Source: Shewanella canadensis
GTDB taxonomy: Bacteria; Pseudomonadota; Gammaproteobacteria; Enterobacterales; Shewanellaceae
DNA: 64,000 nucleotides
Reading direction: 5' to 3'
Assembly (NCBI RefSeq): GCF_003966225.1
Contig: NZ_RXNU01000009.1
Span: 1 to 64,000, forward strand
Shown in pieces: positions 54,013-62,897 of this stretch. The stretch's first letter is position 1. Each line of letters opens with the position of its first letter. Under the pieces are notes generated by a model, which did not search any database, was not told where the DNA came from, and saw only the letters and a program-made list of their open reading frames with translations. The translations under genes were made by a program, and so were the position numbers.

Positions 54013-54256
54013 AGTATGCCCAGATAGTTAAAAGGTGGAACTAGCATAATTATGACTCAAAAAACTGATGAAAACTGAAGTTGTTCAAACATTGTAGGCG
54101 TGAGTAGATCAAAATAGCTTAATTTTTGATTCAATATGACGCAATTTCAACTAATTCGATGTTTATTTACGTTATCATGCGATAATTTAGAATCTCAGGT
54201 TATTCGTTGCTACAGAACCTATCAATATATTAGTTCATCAAGAAGGATTTTATAAA

Positions 54257-55339
54257 ATGCCGAGAATTGATACCCAGTCTGTCGCTTATAAGGGATTTGC
54301 GATCATGGCTTTCGTTGTCGTGATATTGGCCGGGATAAAGGCGGCCAGCCCTATAGTGGTGCCATTTGTTTTGTCTGCCTTCATCGCCGTGATCTGTAAC
54401 CCGATGATTGGTGGTCTTACCAGATTGAAGGTGCCAAGAGCATTAGCGGTTATGTTAATGATGGTGTTTATTGTGATGATGGGACTTTGGCTGGCTCAGA
54501 TTGTCGGTAGTTCTATCAATGAGTTTTCAACTCAACTTCCCCACTATCGGGATCAGCTCGTTGAGCAGTTTGGTTGGATCACCGGTAAGCTACGTACCTT
54601 TAATATCATCATCACCAAAGAGCAGATTTTAGCTTATTTCGATCCAGGCATTGCGCTATCCATGACAACCAACATGTTATCTGGGGTTGGCAGTGTAATG
54701 GCAAATCTGTTTTTAATTATTCTTACCGTTGTATTTATGTTGTTTGAGTCTGAAACCTTGCCCAAGAAATTGCATTTTGCGCTGGATGATCCAGACATGA
54801 GAATGCAACAAATTGACCGATTTCTGCATTCAGTGAATCAATATATGGTGATTAAAACCTTAGTCAGTTTAGCGACCGGCGTTATTATCGGCACGGGGTT
54901 AGCCATGATTGGTGTAGATTATGCGCTTTTATGGGGTGTGGTCGCCTTCCTGTTTAACTATATTCCAAATATCGGTTCCATTATTGCTGCGATTCCCTCG
55001 GTAATGTTGGCATTTATTCAATTAGGCCCGGCAGCAGCTGGCGGAACCGCACTGCTCTATCTAGGTACCAATACGGTTATGGGTAACGTGATTGAGCCAA
55101 AATATATGGGGAAGGGCTTAGGTCTCTCGACACTGGTCGTATTTCTATCATTGATTTTTTGGGGCTGGTTACTCGGCTCTGTCGGCATGTTGTTGTCGGT
55201 TCCTCTGACTATGATCGTGAAAATAGCATTGGAATCCAGCAAGGGAGGAAGCTGGTTGGCGATACTGTTAGCCGATGATGTGGATGATGTAAGGGCACCT
55301 GCCCCCGAAGATAAAAAAGACAGTTCCGAGGCTGCTTAG
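54257..55339 (+). CDS. AI-2E / PerM family transporter
   Basis: A 360-residue inner-membrane protein with about eight hydrophobic segments. It has the family's VVPFVLSAFIAVICNP near the start, a middle periplasmic/amphipathic segment (about 90-130), and the typical later stretches NYIPNIGSIIAAIPSVMLA, EPKYMGKGLGLSTLVVFLSLIFWGWLLG and GMLLSVPLTMIVKIALE. Some members export autoinducer-2, others exchange ions; the cargo here is not determined. The C-terminal tail is acidic. Confidence 0.88.
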   Translation: MPRIDTQSVAYKGFAIMAFVVVILAGIKAASPIVVPFVLSAFIAVICNPMIGGLTRLKVPRALAVMLMMVFIVMMGLWLAQIVGSSINEFSTQLPHYRDQLVEQFGWITGKLRTFNIIITKEQILAYFDPGIALSMTTNMLSGVGSVMANLFLIILTVVFMLFESETLPKKLHFALDDPDMRMQQIDRFLHSVNQYMVIKTLVSLATGVIIGTGLAMIGVDYALLWGVVAFLFNYIPNIGSIIAAIPSVMLAFIQLGPAAAGGTALLYLGTNTVMGNVIEPKYMGKGLGLSTLVVFLSLIFWGWLLGSVGMLLSVPLTMIVKIALESSKGGSWLAILLADDVDDVRAPAPEDKKDSSEAA

Positions 55340-55374
55340 CAGCCTTTCATCTATCCAGATTTTATGAGTAAAAA

Positions 55375-56292
55375 GTGAGTGTAATGCAGTTATTTTTTGA
55401 TGAAGTGAATAAGGTAGCGTTTGGTGAAGAGGCCAATCGTCTATTCCATGGCCGTGGTGGGCTCTATCCCGGAGCCGAACACTTGTGCCTCGACTGGTTT
55501 CCCCCCGTATTACTGCTGACCAGTTTCAAGCCTCTGGAAGCCGATGAGTTGGCATTGTCGGTAGATACCATTAAGCAACGTTGGCAGGCACTCAAAGGTG
55601 AAGAGGAGCTTAACCTTGTCTTTCAATACCGAAGTGGTGGGCAGACGCTTACCGAGCTGGTGGCAGGTAGCGTACCCGAGAAGCATCAAGTAAAAGAAAA
55701 TGGGGCTGAATTTTATATCCACCTGTTGAGAGGCCAAAATCACGGATTGTTTCTCGATATGAAAAATGGTCGACAGTGGGTGAGGGAGCATTCGCAGAAT
55801 AAGAAGGTGCTTAACCTCTTTGCTTATACTTGTGGATTCTCTGTTGCAGCGTTGCAAGGCGGCGCCGACAGTGTCGTTAATATCGATATGAGCAAAGGGG
55901 CTCTGTCGATAGGAAAACAGAACCATCTGTTAAACGATTTTCCGGCAGGTGCTCGCTTTTTGGGTCATGATATTTTTAAGTCATGGGGCAAGCTGACTAA
56001 ACTAGGGCCCTACGAGATGATTATTGCCGATCCACCGAGTAATCAAAAGGGCAGCTTTGTTGCAACTAAAGATTACTCTCGACTCCTGAAGCGAGCCCCT
56101 GAGTTATTGACCTCTGACGGAGAGATACTGTTATGCCTTAATGCTCCCGAGTTAAGCATTGAGTATTTAAAACAGCAAGTGGAAGAGTTCAGCCCCAGAT
56201 TAGCTTTCGTTGAGCAGCTGGAAAACCCTGCCATCTTTGCAGATATCGATAAGAATAAGGCGCTCAAAGTGCTTAGGTATAAGTTAGCCTAA
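55375..56292 (+). CDS. Class I SAM-dependent methyltransferase (RlmI/RlmK-like)
   Basis: A 305-residue methyltransferase (or 302 from the ATG at 55384). The family start QLFFDEVNKVAFGEEANRLFHGRGG is followed by the SAM motif VLNLFAYTCGFSVAALQGGA near residues 142-160, the acidic NIDMSKGAL and the catalytic DPPSNQKGSF near 222-231. The arrangement fits Rossmann-fold rRNA methyltransferases; the target base is not known. GTG 55375 or ATG 55384 may start it; both are weakly supported. It follows the transporter gene by 35 bp and may be co-transcribed. Confidence 0.82.
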   Translation: MSVMQLFFDEVNKVAFGEEANRLFHGRGGLYPGAEHLCLDWFPPVLLLTSFKPLEADELALSVDTIKQRWQALKGEEELNLVFQYRSGGQTLTELVAGSVPEKHQVKENGAEFYIHLLRGQNHGLFLDMKNGRQWVREHSQNKKVLNLFAYTCGFSVAALQGGADSVVNIDMSKGALSIGKQNHLLNDFPAGARFLGHDIFKSWGKLTKLGPYEMIIADPPSNQKGSFVATKDYSRLLKRAPELLTSDGEILLCLNAPELSIEYLKQQVEEFSPRLAFVEQLENPAIFADIDKNKALKVLRYKLA

Positions 56293-56400
56293 CCTTATAC
56301 CGATTGGTATTACTTCCCATCCTACAAGCTAAATTGCAATATCGCCTACACATCAGTATGTAGGCGATGTTTCTGTCTCACACACTGTGATACGAAGGCG

Positions 56401-56625
56401 TTAGTAGTTGAGTCGCTCATCCATAAGTGATTGCCCATGTGACTCTATGATGTTCTCAATTTTACCTTTATCGATATTTCTCAGAGAGGATATTTCGGTG
56501 AAGAGTCTATCTTGCACATCTATGGGCATATTCATCATATCCATAAACATGTAGATGTTCAGTGTATCTCCTTGATTGAATAGATCAGTCAGCCTCTGGG
56601 CCTCAAATTCTACAAGTGCATTCAT
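56401..56625 (-). CDS. Small conserved-looking protein of unknown function
   Basis: A 74-residue acidic protein with no signal peptide, no membrane segment and no motif I recognise. It is predicted largely helical (EFEAQRLTDLFNQG, VQDRLFTEISSL). I start at 56625, eight bases after GGAGG; two other ATG codons lie upstream in the same frame (one only two bases after GGAGG). It stands alone, and its upstream region holds a strong inverted repeat at 56760-56782. Confidence 0.6.
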   Translation of the reverse strand: MNALVEFEAQRLTDLFNQGDTLNIYMFMDMMNMPIDVQDRLFTEISSLRNIDKGKIENIIESHGQSLMDERLNY

Positions 56626-56990
56626 TGTCATTACCTCCAATTTCATGCCTAGCAATAAAACGTCTTTTTGATAGGTATCTTTAAGTCTTAGCTGTTTTAA
56701 TTGGAGCCTCTAGAATTTTTTGAAGTTAAAAAAATCGTTTTTAGCTCGTAATCGCATAAAAAACTGAAAGCCTTTCAGTTTTGCTGGCGTGTTTGTTGTT
56801 GCGTTGACAGTTTTAATGATGTTTTATGGCGTTTCGGGTGAACCAAACTGAAAGTTTTGTGTAACTCCGGCGAAATGCCTGATATAATTTGTTTCAAGAA
56901 GTTGGTGGAATGTCTATCTCTTCCTACTCAGGAAAGTGTCATCAAAGAAATGACATGCCTCAGACCCTACAAAAGTAATTCGGAGTTGTT
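56626..56990. other. Intergenic region before the 32-codon gene
   Basis: This gap separates two small genes. It holds a strong AAAACTGAAAG palindrome (56760-56782), a TTGACA at 56803-56808, a TATAAT at 56885-56890 and a TGTCAT...ATGACA hairpin at about 56937-56956. The repeated CTGAAAG recurs near 56848. It is probably the shared regulatory region. A 61-codon + frame over 56857-57042 has no support. Confidence 0.45.
56760..56782. promoter_or_regulatory. Strong palindrome AAAACTGAAAG/CTTTCAGTTTT
   Basis: Two perfect 11-bp arms with a one-base centre. TGAA-N5-TTCA inside it also fits a MetR-type consensus, which can arise by chance. It may be an operator for either divergent small gene. Confidence 0.5.
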
Positions 56991-57089
56991 ATGGAAATTC
57001 AAGAGTACGAAGGCGCATACTATCAAGTACAAGATGAAGTGATCGAATCTTTACCTCTGGAAATGGATGAAGATGCGTTTTTGGATTAA
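56991..57089 (+). CDS. Tiny acidic protein of 32 residues
   Basis: ATG at 56991 follows a GGAG ribosome site (TCGGAGTTGTT). The 32-residue product starts MEIQEYEGAYYQVQDEV and ends MDEDAFLD, with 11 acidic residues and no basic ones. A strong terminator follows 45 bp later, which supports a real transcript. No family is recognised. It is short, so coding is inferred from signals, not from homology. Confidence 0.5.
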   Translation: MEIQEYEGAYYQVQDEVIESLPLEMDEDAFLD

Positions 57090-57134
57090 GGATTAATCCA
57101 TCAATTCAAGAGTTAACCCAGCCTCGGCTGAGAT

Positions 57135-57163
57135 AAAAATAGCAACCTCAGGTTGCTATTTTT
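57135..57163 (+). terminator. Rho-independent terminator after the 32-codon gene
   Basis: Perfect 13-bp arms AAAAATAGCAACC and GGTTGCTATTTTT around TCA, with more T after. It can serve the small gene on + and the DUF4878-like gene on minus. Confidence 0.92.
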
Positions 57164-57203
57164 TTGAACTATCGGTTATGACTCATCTATTGAGATGATG
57201 GGC

Positions 57204-57635
57204 TTAATGCAGGTTACCTTTTTCAGGCAAAATCTCGATAATCTCCCACTTAGTGCCTTTCTTGTGGAGTCTGATAGTTCTATCGTCTATCCAGGGTTCT
57301 CCTCCCTTCAAACCTTGCATTTTGACGATAACGGTGACGTCATCGGTAAACTTTCTGAAAAAATCGATGTCAATCTCTTCGATCTCCATCTGAACTTGAG
57401 TCATGGACAGGTTAAGGACATGGCGTTGAACAGATGCAGCAATATGATAATGTGCTAACACTTTCTTCATTGGGTCATCGACAAACTGAAGTGCTTTGTT
57501 GACATCACGATCGACGTAGATAGCATTAAAAAAACCGAGAGAGACATCTTCCGGTGTTCGCTTAGACTCGCTATTTGAAGAGTCAGGGCTACAGCCGAAA
57601 AGAATGGTTAAGCAGAGTAGGGCGATTATTCTCAT
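57204..57635 (-). CDS. Small lipoprotein, DUF4878-like
   Basis: A lipoprotein of about 143 residues: MRIIALLCLTILFGCS has a clear lipobox (LFGC). The mature part starts with a Ser/Asn-rich stretch, then PEDVSLGFFNAIYVDRDVNKALQFV, which fits NTF2-like DUF4878 proteins, and ends in TKWEIIEILPEKGNLH. The frame extends to 57749, but the added residues lack signal character. It shows no clear Shine-Dalgarno site. The function is unknown; many relatives are lumazine/NTF2-like folds that bind small ligands. Confidence 0.7.
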   Translation of the reverse strand: MRIIALLCLTILFGCSPDSSNSESKRTPEDVSLGFFNAIYVDRDVNKALQFVDDPMKKVLAHYHIAASVQRHVLNLSMTQVQMEIEEIDIDFFRKFTDDVTVIVKMQGLKGGEPWIDDRTIRLHKKGTKWEIIEILPEKGNLH

Positions 57636-57750
57636 ATGTCTATCAAGGGATGTGTTTGAGCCAGTATCGCTATTGTTATTAGAATTGGCAAGTAAGCTTA
57701 GGTGTAAAAATTTTTTATAAAGCTTGACCCGGCTCGATAAATGAGGCATA

Positions 57751-57796
57751 TCTGAATGGATAACTTTTAATGGTTATCCACAAAATCTGTGGACAA
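57751..57796. promoter_or_regulatory. Cluster of DnaA-box-like sites
   Basis: TTATCCACA (57774-57782) is a perfect DnaA box. TGTGGACAA (57788-57796) is its inverted near-match (TTGTCCACA). GGATAAC (57758-57764) forms an inverted repeat with GTTATCC (57773-57779) and is a third, weaker box. They lie upstream of the DUF4878-like gene and past the pta 3' end, in an AT-rich gap of about 400 bp that holds no other gene. Confidence 0.7.
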
Positions 57797-57931
57797 CTAT
57801 GTTGAAGACTAGATGCATAACTTTTAACCCGTTGATTTTAAAGGTTTTAATTGCCTGGTTAAAAAGTGACGCATTCATCTGTTTGAGTGTTTTATTCAGT
57901 ATTTGTACAGCTTCAAGTTATTTTAGCGTAA

Positions 57932-57961
57932 AAAAAAGCCTGTCAATGACAGGCTTTTTTA
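57932..57961 (-). terminator. Rho-independent terminator of pta
   Basis: AAAAAAGCCTGTCA and TGACAGGCTTTTTT form a long symmetrical hairpin with an A centre, about 85 bp past the pta stop. The A/T flanks allow use on both strands. Confidence 0.88.
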
Positions 57962-58043
57962 TGTCTGGAACATTTATGCCAATTTCCCATGGATGGATAG
58001 AAATTGGCTTTGTGTCTGGCTCTCAGACAATAAAGAGTGACCT

Positions 58044-60185
58044 TTATTTCTGTTGAGATGCCTGAATGGCGGTGAGTGCAATGGTATAGACAATATCATC
58101 GACCAGGGCACCACGAGAGAGGTCATTGACCGGTTTACGCATACCTTGAAGCATTGGACCAATACTAATAAGGTCTGCGCTTCGTTGAACCGCTTTGTAC
58201 GTCGTATTACCCGTATTCAAGTCTGGGAATACAAATACCGTTGCTTGACCCGCTACAGGGCTGTTAGGCGCTTTAGACTGAGCCACGTTTGGCATGACTG
58301 CAGCGTCATATTGCAGCGGTCCATCGATAATCAGGTCCGGACGCTTCTCTTTGGCTATACGAGTCGCTTCACGTACCTTATCAACATCTGATCCCGTACC
58401 CGAACTACCGGTAGAGTAGCTGATCATCGCGACTCTTGGCTCGATACCGAAGGCTGCAGCAGACTCGGCTGATTGAATAGCGATGTCTGCCAGCTGTTCA
58501 GCGTTTGGATCTGGGTTAATCGCACAATCACCATAAACAAGCACTTGATCTGGCATCAACATAAAGAAGATTGATGAGACTAAGCTTGAGCCCGGTGCCG
58601 TTTTAATTAATTGCAGTGGAGGACGAATAGTATGAGCTGTGGTGTTAACTGCACCCGATACAATGCCATCGACTTCACTTTGCGCCAGCATCATAGTGCC
58701 CAGCACCATGTTGTCTTCCAACTGCTCACGTGCAACGACTTCTGTCAGCCCTTTATGGCGACGCAGTTCAAGCATTGGCTCGACATAACGTTCGCGCGCC
58801 GATGATGGCTCGATGATCTCAACGCCTTCACCCAACACAACGCCTTGGCGTACGGCAATGCGCTCAATCTCTTCGCGATTACCAAGTAACACACACTTAG
58901 CTATACCACGTTCAGAACAGATACTGGCCGCTTCGATGGTACGTGGATCGGCACCTTCCGGTAATACAACCGTTTTTCGGGCTTCACGTGCCAATTCAGT
59001 CAGTTTGTATCTGAATGCTGGTGGTGATAAACGGTGCTCTCGAGGTGAGTTCTTAGTGACTGTAGCAATCCAGTTTTGGTCAATATGGCTGGCAACGTAC
59101 TCCTGAACCTCTTCGATACGTACGGCATCATCGACAGGAACTTCATGATCGAAACGTTGGATATTAAGCGACGTTTGCCATGTGTTGGTATCGATTAAGA
59201 ATACAGGCAGACCCGTTTCGAAGGCTTGTTCACACAGAGCCATGATCTCAGGCTCAGGCTCATAACTACCCGTCAGCAATAGTGCGCCAACCTTAACGCC
59301 GTTCATCGCTGCAAGACAGGCTGATACGATGACATCTGAACGGTCGCCAGAGGTCACGAGCAGAGAATCGGTCTTAATATGAGTGACCATATTTGGAATG
59401 CTTCGGGCACAGAAAGTCACTTTACGCAGGCGACGCGTGTTCATTTCGCCGGCGTTGATGAGCTTAGCACTGAGGTGCTTGGCCAGATCGGATGCACGTG
59501 GTGCAACAAGATCTAAATTATATGGCACGCTACCAAGAATACGAAGTGAGCTCTTTCCTGGAAGTTGGAACATACTCGCAGCGTCTGGACGCTGTACGTC
59601 TTGATGATCAAATACTTCAGATAGGTCCGGACGTGCGCGACCTTCGTTATCTACCGGTGCACCAATCTTATTGACAATCGCGCCAATAATACGTTTATTC
59701 TTGCTTCCGCCCCATGAATTATGAGCAATTTCAAGACGGTTCATCAGTGCTGTTGCACTTTCATTACCAGGTGTTGCGACAAAAATGATATCCGCATCGA
59801 GTGCCTTGGCAATGGCGTAGTTTATCTCGCTCGAGAATGGGTGGTTTCTGGTTTGAACCAGACCTTCCACGACAAGCGTCTCGCTTTCATCTGCATATTC
59901 GGTGACACGAGCAATGATCTGCTCCATCAGGGTATCAGTTTGATCGCCACGAATTAAACTTTCCGCATGCGCCATATCAAATGGTTCAAGTGGGTTAACT
60001 GTGGGTGACTTACTTAAGATAGTGGTTGAGCGCTCTGGCCCAGTATCATGTGGACGTTGCTGTGCAATAGGCTTGAAAAAACGAACTTTAACGCCGTGAT
60101 GTTCGAAAGCACGAACGAGTCCCAAACTGATAGAAGTTAGACCGACACCCGTGCCGATAGGAATTAACATAATGTTGCGAGACAT
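58044..60185 (-). CDS. pta: Phosphate acetyltransferase
   Basis: A 713-residue long-type Pta, as in E. coli: an N-terminal P-loop-like/DRTGG region (IPIGTGVGLTSISLGLVRA, then the regulatory middle part to about 380) and a C-terminal catalytic domain with KTVVLPEGADPRTIEAA, DGIVSGAVNTTAHTIRPPLQLI and SYSTGSSGTGSDVDKVREA. It interconverts acetyl-CoA and acetyl phosphate. It lies 88 bp downstream of ackA with two hairpins between, typical of an ackA-pta operon. Confidence 0.95.
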   Translation of the reverse strand: MSRNIMLIPIGTGVGLTSISLGLVRAFEHHGVKVRFFKPIAQQRPHDTGPERSTTILSKSPTVNPLEPFDMAHAESLIRGDQTDTLMEQIIARVTEYADESETLVVEGLVQTRNHPFSSEINYAIAKALDADIIFVATPGNESATALMNRLEIAHNSWGGSKNKRIIGAIVNKIGAPVDNEGRARPDLSEVFDHQDVQRPDAASMFQLPGKSSLRILGSVPYNLDLVAPRASDLAKHLSAKLINAGEMNTRRLRKVTFCARSIPNMVTHIKTDSLLVTSGDRSDVIVSACLAAMNGVKVGALLLTGSYEPEPEIMALCEQAFETGLPVFLIDTNTWQTSLNIQRFDHEVPVDDAVRIEEVQEYVASHIDQNWIATVTKNSPREHRLSPPAFRYKLTELAREARKTVVLPEGADPRTIEAASICSERGIAKCVLLGNREEIERIAVRQGVVLGEGVEIIEPSSARERYVEPMLELRRHKGLTEVVAREQLEDNMVLGTMMLAQSEVDGIVSGAVNTTAHTIRPPLQLIKTAPGSSLVSSIFFMLMPDQVLVYGDCAINPDPNAEQLADIAIQSAESAAAFGIEPRVAMISYSTGSSGTGSDVDKVREATRIAKEKRPDLIIDGPLQYDAAVMPNVAQSKAPNSPVAGQATVFVFPDLNTGNTTYKAVQRSADLISIGPMLQGMRKPVNDLSRGALVDDIVYTIALTAIQASQQK

Positions 60186-60209
60186 AAAAACCTCTTTGTG
60201 ACGCTTTGA

Positions 60210-60264
60210 AGGCGTACTTTCGGTACGCCTAACTGTTTGCTGACGACCATTCAGTTCGTGGTCG
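60210..60264 (-). promoter_or_regulatory. Two hairpins in the ackA-pta spacer
   Basis: AGGCGTAC (60210-60217) and GTACGCCT (60223-60230) pair around TTTCG. CGACCA (60244-60249) and TGGTCG (60259-60264) form the second. Neither has a T-run. They may affect message processing or the relative levels of the two enzymes; no function is shown. Confidence 0.5.
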
Positions 60265-60273
60265 GCATATACT

Positions 60274-61473
60274 TTACTTGCTTAGAAGGCTCATTGCGTC
60301 TTCTGCGATAACCCACTCTTCGTTGGTTGGGATAACCAGAGCAATAGGGCCATTGTCGGTGGTAATTTGACCTTGCTTACCGAAGCGTGCCGCCTTGTTA
60401 CGTTCGTCATCAACTTCAAAGTTAAAGATTTCAAGTAGGTTAAGCACCTTAGCTCTAATTAGATCAGAGTTTTCACCGATACCACCAGTGAATACTAGAG
60501 CATCTAATTTTCCTAATGGGACAGTATAAGAAGCGATATATTTAGCCAGACGGTAGCAGAAGATCTCCAGTGCTAATGTTGCACCTTTATGACCATTCTC
60601 ATAACCCTCTTCGATGCCACGGCAATCGTTGGTGAGTTCTGAAATACCTAATAGGCCACTTTGCTTGTTCATCAGGTTGTTAACTTCATCTAAGGTGTAA
60701 CCCAGACGGCTGACCAAGTGATGAATGATCGATGGGTCGATATCACCACAACGTGTACCCATGACCAAACCTTCCAGTGGTGTCATACCCATAGAGGTAT
60801 CGACACTCTTTCCGCCTTTGATAGCAGTAACCGAAGCACCGTTGCCTAAGTGAGCGCAGATAATGTTAGTGTCTGCGATATCCTTACCGATAGCTTTAGC
60901 CGCTTCACGGCTAACGAACAGGTGACTCGTACCGTGCATGCCATAACGACGAATAGCATTTTCACGGTAAAGTTTGTAAGGAAGGGCATAGATAAAGGCT
61001 TTTTCCGGCATGGTTTGATGGAACGCAGTATCAAACACGGCGACCTGTGGAAGCTCAGGGAAAGAAGCTTGAGATGCACGAATACCGATAAGGTGAGCTG
61101 GGTTATGAAGTGGTGCCAGGGCCGCACAATCTTCGATGCCTTGAACAACGGACTCATCGATGATCACAGACTGAGTGAACTTCTCGCCACCGTGTACAAT
61201 TCGATGTCCGATAGCATGGATCTGCTCGGCAATTTGTGGGTGATCACCCAGAATCTTGTTAACGATATATTCGACGGCTTCACGGTGAGCGGTGAATGCA
61301 CCTAAGCTCGCTTCCTGTTTCTTGCCATCGACTTTCCATTTGATACGAGAGTCTTCAAGACCGAAGCATTCGGCAAGACCCGAGATCTGGTCATCACCTG
61401 TAAGGGCGTCGATAATCGCAAATTTTAATGACGAGCTACCGCAGTTAAGTACCAATACCAGTTTGTTTGACAT
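60274..61473 (-). CDS. ackA: Acetate kinase
   Basis: A 399-residue ASKHA-fold kinase of family length: VLVLNCGSSSLKFAI (N-terminal phosphate motif), GHRIVHGGEKFT, FDTAFHQTMP with the catalytic Asp near 150, MHGTSHLFVS, AHLGNGASVTAIKGG and FTGGIGENSDLIRAKV. It converts acetyl phosphate and ADP to acetate and ATP, giving energy in mixed-acid and fermentative growth next to pflB. The 195-bp upstream region holds two dyads. Confidence 0.96.
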   Translation of the reverse strand: MSNKLVLVLNCGSSSLKFAIIDALTGDDQISGLAECFGLEDSRIKWKVDGKKQEASLGAFTAHREAVEYIVNKILGDHPQIAEQIHAIGHRIVHGGEKFTQSVIIDESVVQGIEDCAALAPLHNPAHLIGIRASQASFPELPQVAVFDTAFHQTMPEKAFIYALPYKLYRENAIRRYGMHGTSHLFVSREAAKAIGKDIADTNIICAHLGNGASVTAIKGGKSVDTSMGMTPLEGLVMGTRCGDIDPSIIHHLVSRLGYTLDEVNNLMNKQSGLLGISELTNDCRGIEEGYENGHKGATLALEIFCYRLAKYIASYTVPLGKLDALVFTGGIGENSDLIRAKVLNLLEIFNFEVDDERNKAARFGKQGQITTDNGPIALVIPTNEEWVIAEDAMSLLSK

Positions 61474-61521
61474 GTTTAAACCTTTTGCAAAGTAGTGAGC
61501 TTAAAGCCACTGAACAACAAT

Positions 61522-61574
61522 GACTTCATTGACAATTATTGTCGAAGTCGCTAGATATGCTCTGATATCAGAGC
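61522..61574. promoter_or_regulatory. Dyads in the ackA-yfbV divergent region
   Basis: GACTTC-ATT-GACAA (61522-61535) pairs with TTGTCGAAGTC (61539-61549), an inverted repeat with a 3-nt bulge. GCTCTGATATCAGAGC (61559-61574) is a perfect 16-bp palindrome. They lie about 50-100 bp before ackA. The binding protein is not identified. Confidence 0.5.
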
Positions 61575-61667
61575 CGGGAACTACTCACTAAGCAACTACA
61601 AGGCCTTGGGGCTCTATTGCAGCTTGTGCTATGGTAAAAGCAGTATCCCAATAAATTAGGTGTAAAA

Positions 61668-62111
61668 TTGAGCATTAAAGTTTTCAAAACTCTGGGCGAA
61701 GGTCATCGATATATGAAGACTTGGCCTATGGTCAGACAACTTAGTTTCTACTTTCCAGAGTATCGCGTCATTCGCGCTACCCAGATAGCCGTACCCTTGA
61801 TGCCACTTCTTGCTCTGTTGGCCGCATCGAGTCAGCTCTATATTCATGGTTGGGCTTTTTTGCCCCAAGCTATCACTATCGCGCTATTTTTTATCAGTCT
61901 GCCAATTCAAGGTTTGCTCTGGCTTGGTTGGCGTGCTCGCCATCCTCTGCCGTTAACGCTACTCGATTGGTGCGATCAGCTGACGACTAAACTAACGAGT
62001 ATGGGGATCCATTGTCGTCCTCTGGGGCCGAGAGCTTGTTATCTCGACATGGCGTTAATTTTAAAGTCTGCTTTCGAACGTTTAGATGAACATTATTGGG
62101 AAGAACTTTAA
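61668..62111 (+). CDS. yfbV: YfbV (UPF0208) inner-membrane protein
   Basis: A 147-residue membrane protein with two central hydrophobic segments (about 45-62 and 70-90). It has the family's YMKTWPMVRQL near the start, the GLLWLGWRARHPLP region near 83-96 and a C-terminal LDMALILKSAFERLDEHYWEEL. Translation starts at TTG 61668 with AGGTG upstream; E. coli YfbV has the same layout next to ackA. The function is not well defined. Confidence 0.88.
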   Translation: MSIKVFKTLGEGHRYMKTWPMVRQLSFYFPEYRVIRATQIAVPLMPLLALLAASSQLYIHGWAFLPQAITIALFFISLPIQGLLWLGWRARHPLPLTLLDWCDQLTTKLTSMGIHCRPLGPRACYLDMALILKSAFERLDEHYWEEL

Positions 62112-62156
62112 TTATTATAGTTGGTGATCCCTCGACAACATTGTTATCTAAAACAT

Positions 62157-62897
62157 TTAGTAAATGGCATTTATACCTGCATCGATAAATACTTGTTTAA
62201 TCTTTTCCATCGTTTCACTGCTGGGAGGAGATATGTCGTTCAGCTCATACTCTTCACCCATGGCTTCCCATTTGTGTTTTCCGAGTTCGTGGTAGGGTAG
62301 AAGCTCTACTTTTTCCACGTTTTTCATTGGCTTGATAAACTCGGCTAATTTTTTTGCCGACGGTAGGTCATCGGTAAAACCGCCTACAACGACATAACGA
62401 ATCCAGGTTTTTTGTTGTCGTTTATTTAGGTGCTCTGCAAACTGCAGGGTGCGGTGATTACTGACTCTAGTGAGGTCGATATGTCTTTGATCGTCAATAT
62501 GCTTGATGTCGAGTAACACAAGATCTGTATTATCGAGAAGTTCATCGATTATCGGGGTGTATTTTCTGACAAAGCCGTTAGTATCGAGGCAGGTGTGAAT
62601 GCCCTCTTTCTTACAGGCTTCGAAAAGAGAAGAGACAAATTCAGCTTGCAGTATGGCTTCACCACCACTTGCTGTGACGCCGCCACCACTGGCTTCGAGA
62701 AATGGTCGATAGCTGATAATCTGTGTCATCAACTCATCTACTTCAATTTCACGGCCACCTTGAAGGTCCCATGTATCTCTATTGTGACAGTACTGACAAC
62801 GCATCAAACATCCCTGCATAAAAGTGATAAACCTTATGCCTGGACCATCTACGGTACCAAAGGATTCCAGAGAGTGGATCCGACCTTTTACTGTCAT
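62157..62897 (-). CDS. pflA: Pyruvate formate-lyase activating enzyme
   Basis: A 246-residue radical-SAM enzyme. The CX3CX2C cluster motif is GCLMRCQYCHNRDTW near residues 29-43, with SFGTVDGPGIRF before it and SGGGVTASGGEA (the GGE motif) near 80. It makes the glycyl radical on PflB. An AAGGAATCACA ribosome region precedes the ATG. It lies 98 bp downstream of pflB and reads the same way, as in E. coli. Confidence 0.95.
   Translation of the reverse strand: MTVKGRIHSLESFGTVDGPGIRFITFMQGCLMRCQYCHNRDTWDLQGGREIEVDELMTQIISYRPFLEASGGGVTASGGEAILQAEFVSSLFEACKKEGIHTCLDTNGFVRKYTPIIDELLDNTDLVLLDIKHIDDQRHIDLTRVSNHRTLQFAEHLNKRQQKTWIRYVVVGGFTDDLPSAKKLAEFIKPMKNVEKVELLPYHELGKHKWEAMGEEYELNDISPPSSETMEKIKQVFIDAGINAIY

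Noticed and set aside
56857..57042. 61-codon + frame overlapping the 32-codon gene
   Set aside because: No ribosome site and crosses the start of the better-supported acidic gene in another frame.
57799..58056. 85-codon + frame
   Set aside because: It runs through the pta terminator hairpin and into the pta 3' end.
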